Positions 6,503 through 6,682 of a stretch of DNA of 6,682 nt are shown piece after piece (positions within the stretch are counted from its first letter, which is position 1; each line of letters starts with the position of its first letter). The stretch lies in NCBI GenBank assembly GCA_001805005.1, contig MHDO01000089.1:1-6682 (forward strand), written 5' to 3'. A model generated the notes under the pieces. It was not told the DNA's origin, made no database searches, and was given only the letters and a program-made list of their open reading frames with translations. The stretch comes from Nitrospinae bacterium RIFCSPLOWO2_12_39_16. Its GTDB lineage: Bacteria > Nitrospinota > Nitrospinia > UBA9942. The translations under genes were made by a program, and so were the position numbers.

Positions 6503-6567
6503 AAGGTTGAGGTCAAGGTTAAGGATTAAGGAATCTTAGCCTCAGCCTCAGCCTTAGCCTTAACCTT
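6503..6567. repeat. palindromic array with 6-nt period between lysC and cimA
   Basis: In the left arm AAGG or GAGG recurs every 6 nt at 6503, 6509, 6515 and 6521, then at 6528 after one extra base. In the right arm CCTC or CCTT recurs every 6 nt at 6540, 6546, 6552, 6558 and 6564. The arms are inverted: 6515-6524 pairs perfectly with 6558-6567, and 6527-6531 with 6552-6556, around a 20-nt loop. The lysC stop (6560-6562) lies inside it, and it ends 13 nt upstream of the cimA ATG. It encodes no protein of its own and has no U-tract. Confidence 0.9.
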
Positions 6568-6682
6568 TTCCCAAATTAAATGCATCATGCAATGTTCTAA
6601 CAGCCAATTCTGCATACTTTGAATCAATCACACATGAAATCTTTATCTCAGATGTGCTTATCATTATTATATTAATATTTTC
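6560..6682 (-). CDS. lysC: aspartate kinase, C-terminal end (partial)
   Basis: Only the last 40 codons are in the window; the gene continues beyond the right edge. The fragment contains the distinctive end of the second ACT domain of bacterial aspartokinases, MISTSEIKISCVID, followed by the terminal helix YAELAVRTLHDAFNLG. This C-terminal region belongs to the regulatory part that senses lysine and/or threonine. The enzyme phosphorylates aspartate, the first step towards lysine, DAP, threonine and methionine. There is no downstream homoserine dehydrogenase domain, so it is a monofunctional kinase. The last two codons (K, G) and the TAA lie inside the 6-nt palindromic array, so the native stop was probably altered. 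It lies directly upstream of cimA on the same strand with a 70-nt gap, consistent with an operon. Confidence 0.92.
   Translation of the reverse strand, partial: ENINIIMISTSEIKISCVIDSKYAELAVRTLHDAFNLGKG

Noticed and set aside
6490..6516. Upstream TTG start for cimA adding nine residues (MTSTLIFIF)
   Set aside because: The extension is translated from the 6-nt repeat and an AT stretch, has no Shine-Dalgarno, and the family normally begins close to KIYDTTLRDG.

Overview
The window looks like chromosomal DNA from an AT-rich, diderm (Gram-negative-type), free-living bacterium. The evidence is an exported FecR-domain protein with a cleavable signal peptide, a diaminopimelate (DAP) pathway for lysine and peptidoglycan, and the lysC-cimA pairing. 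From memory that pairing occurs in Geobacter-like Desulfobacterota and related groups, and a Nitrospirota or Desulfobacterota lineage would fit. This placement is an inference; no rRNA or marker gene is present to settle it.

Layout. Positions 2-1167 (+) hold the 3' end of an unrecognised gene, with a distant resemblance to FlgT/CsgG-associated proteins, overlapping by 4 nt a periplasmic FecR-domain protein. Positions 1203-3782 (-) hold dapF-dapA-dapB, read from a good extended -10 promoter at 3813-3821. They encode two successive lysine-branch enzymes and the DAP epimerase. A divergent ROK-family sugar kinase (probably glucokinase) occupies 3896-4870 (+). It converges on cimA, (R)-citramalate synthase, at 4918-6489 (-). 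The window closes with the last 40 codons of lysC, aspartate kinase, at 6560-6682 (-), which lies just upstream of cimA.

How the genes work together. Aspartate kinase commits aspartate to the lysine/threonine/methionine family. DapA and DapB make tetrahydrodipicolinate, and DapF produces meso-DAP. CimA starts isoleucine synthesis from pyruvate and acetyl-CoA, bypassing threonine. The minus strand is therefore largely an aspartate-family and branched-chain amino-acid region. The kinase and the FecR pair look unrelated to it.

The most unusual feature is non-coding. Three gene junctions carry palindromic elements whose arms are imperfect tandem repeats of a short TTGA/AGG-like word. The period is fixed within each element but differs between them: 7 nt at 2881-2959, 8 nt at 4832-4935 and 6 nt at 6503-6567. 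A half-element without a reverse arm (four 7-nt units) lies inside the kinase gene. The elements encode the last 12 residues of the kinase, the last five of CimA and the last two of LysC. They also sit directly in front of the dapA and cimA start codons, neither of which has a visible Shine-Dalgarno sequence. I see no CRISPR array, complete mobile element, tRNA, rRNA or riboswitch, and no evidence of a new multi-gene system. There is no gene-free stretch longer than 300 bases.
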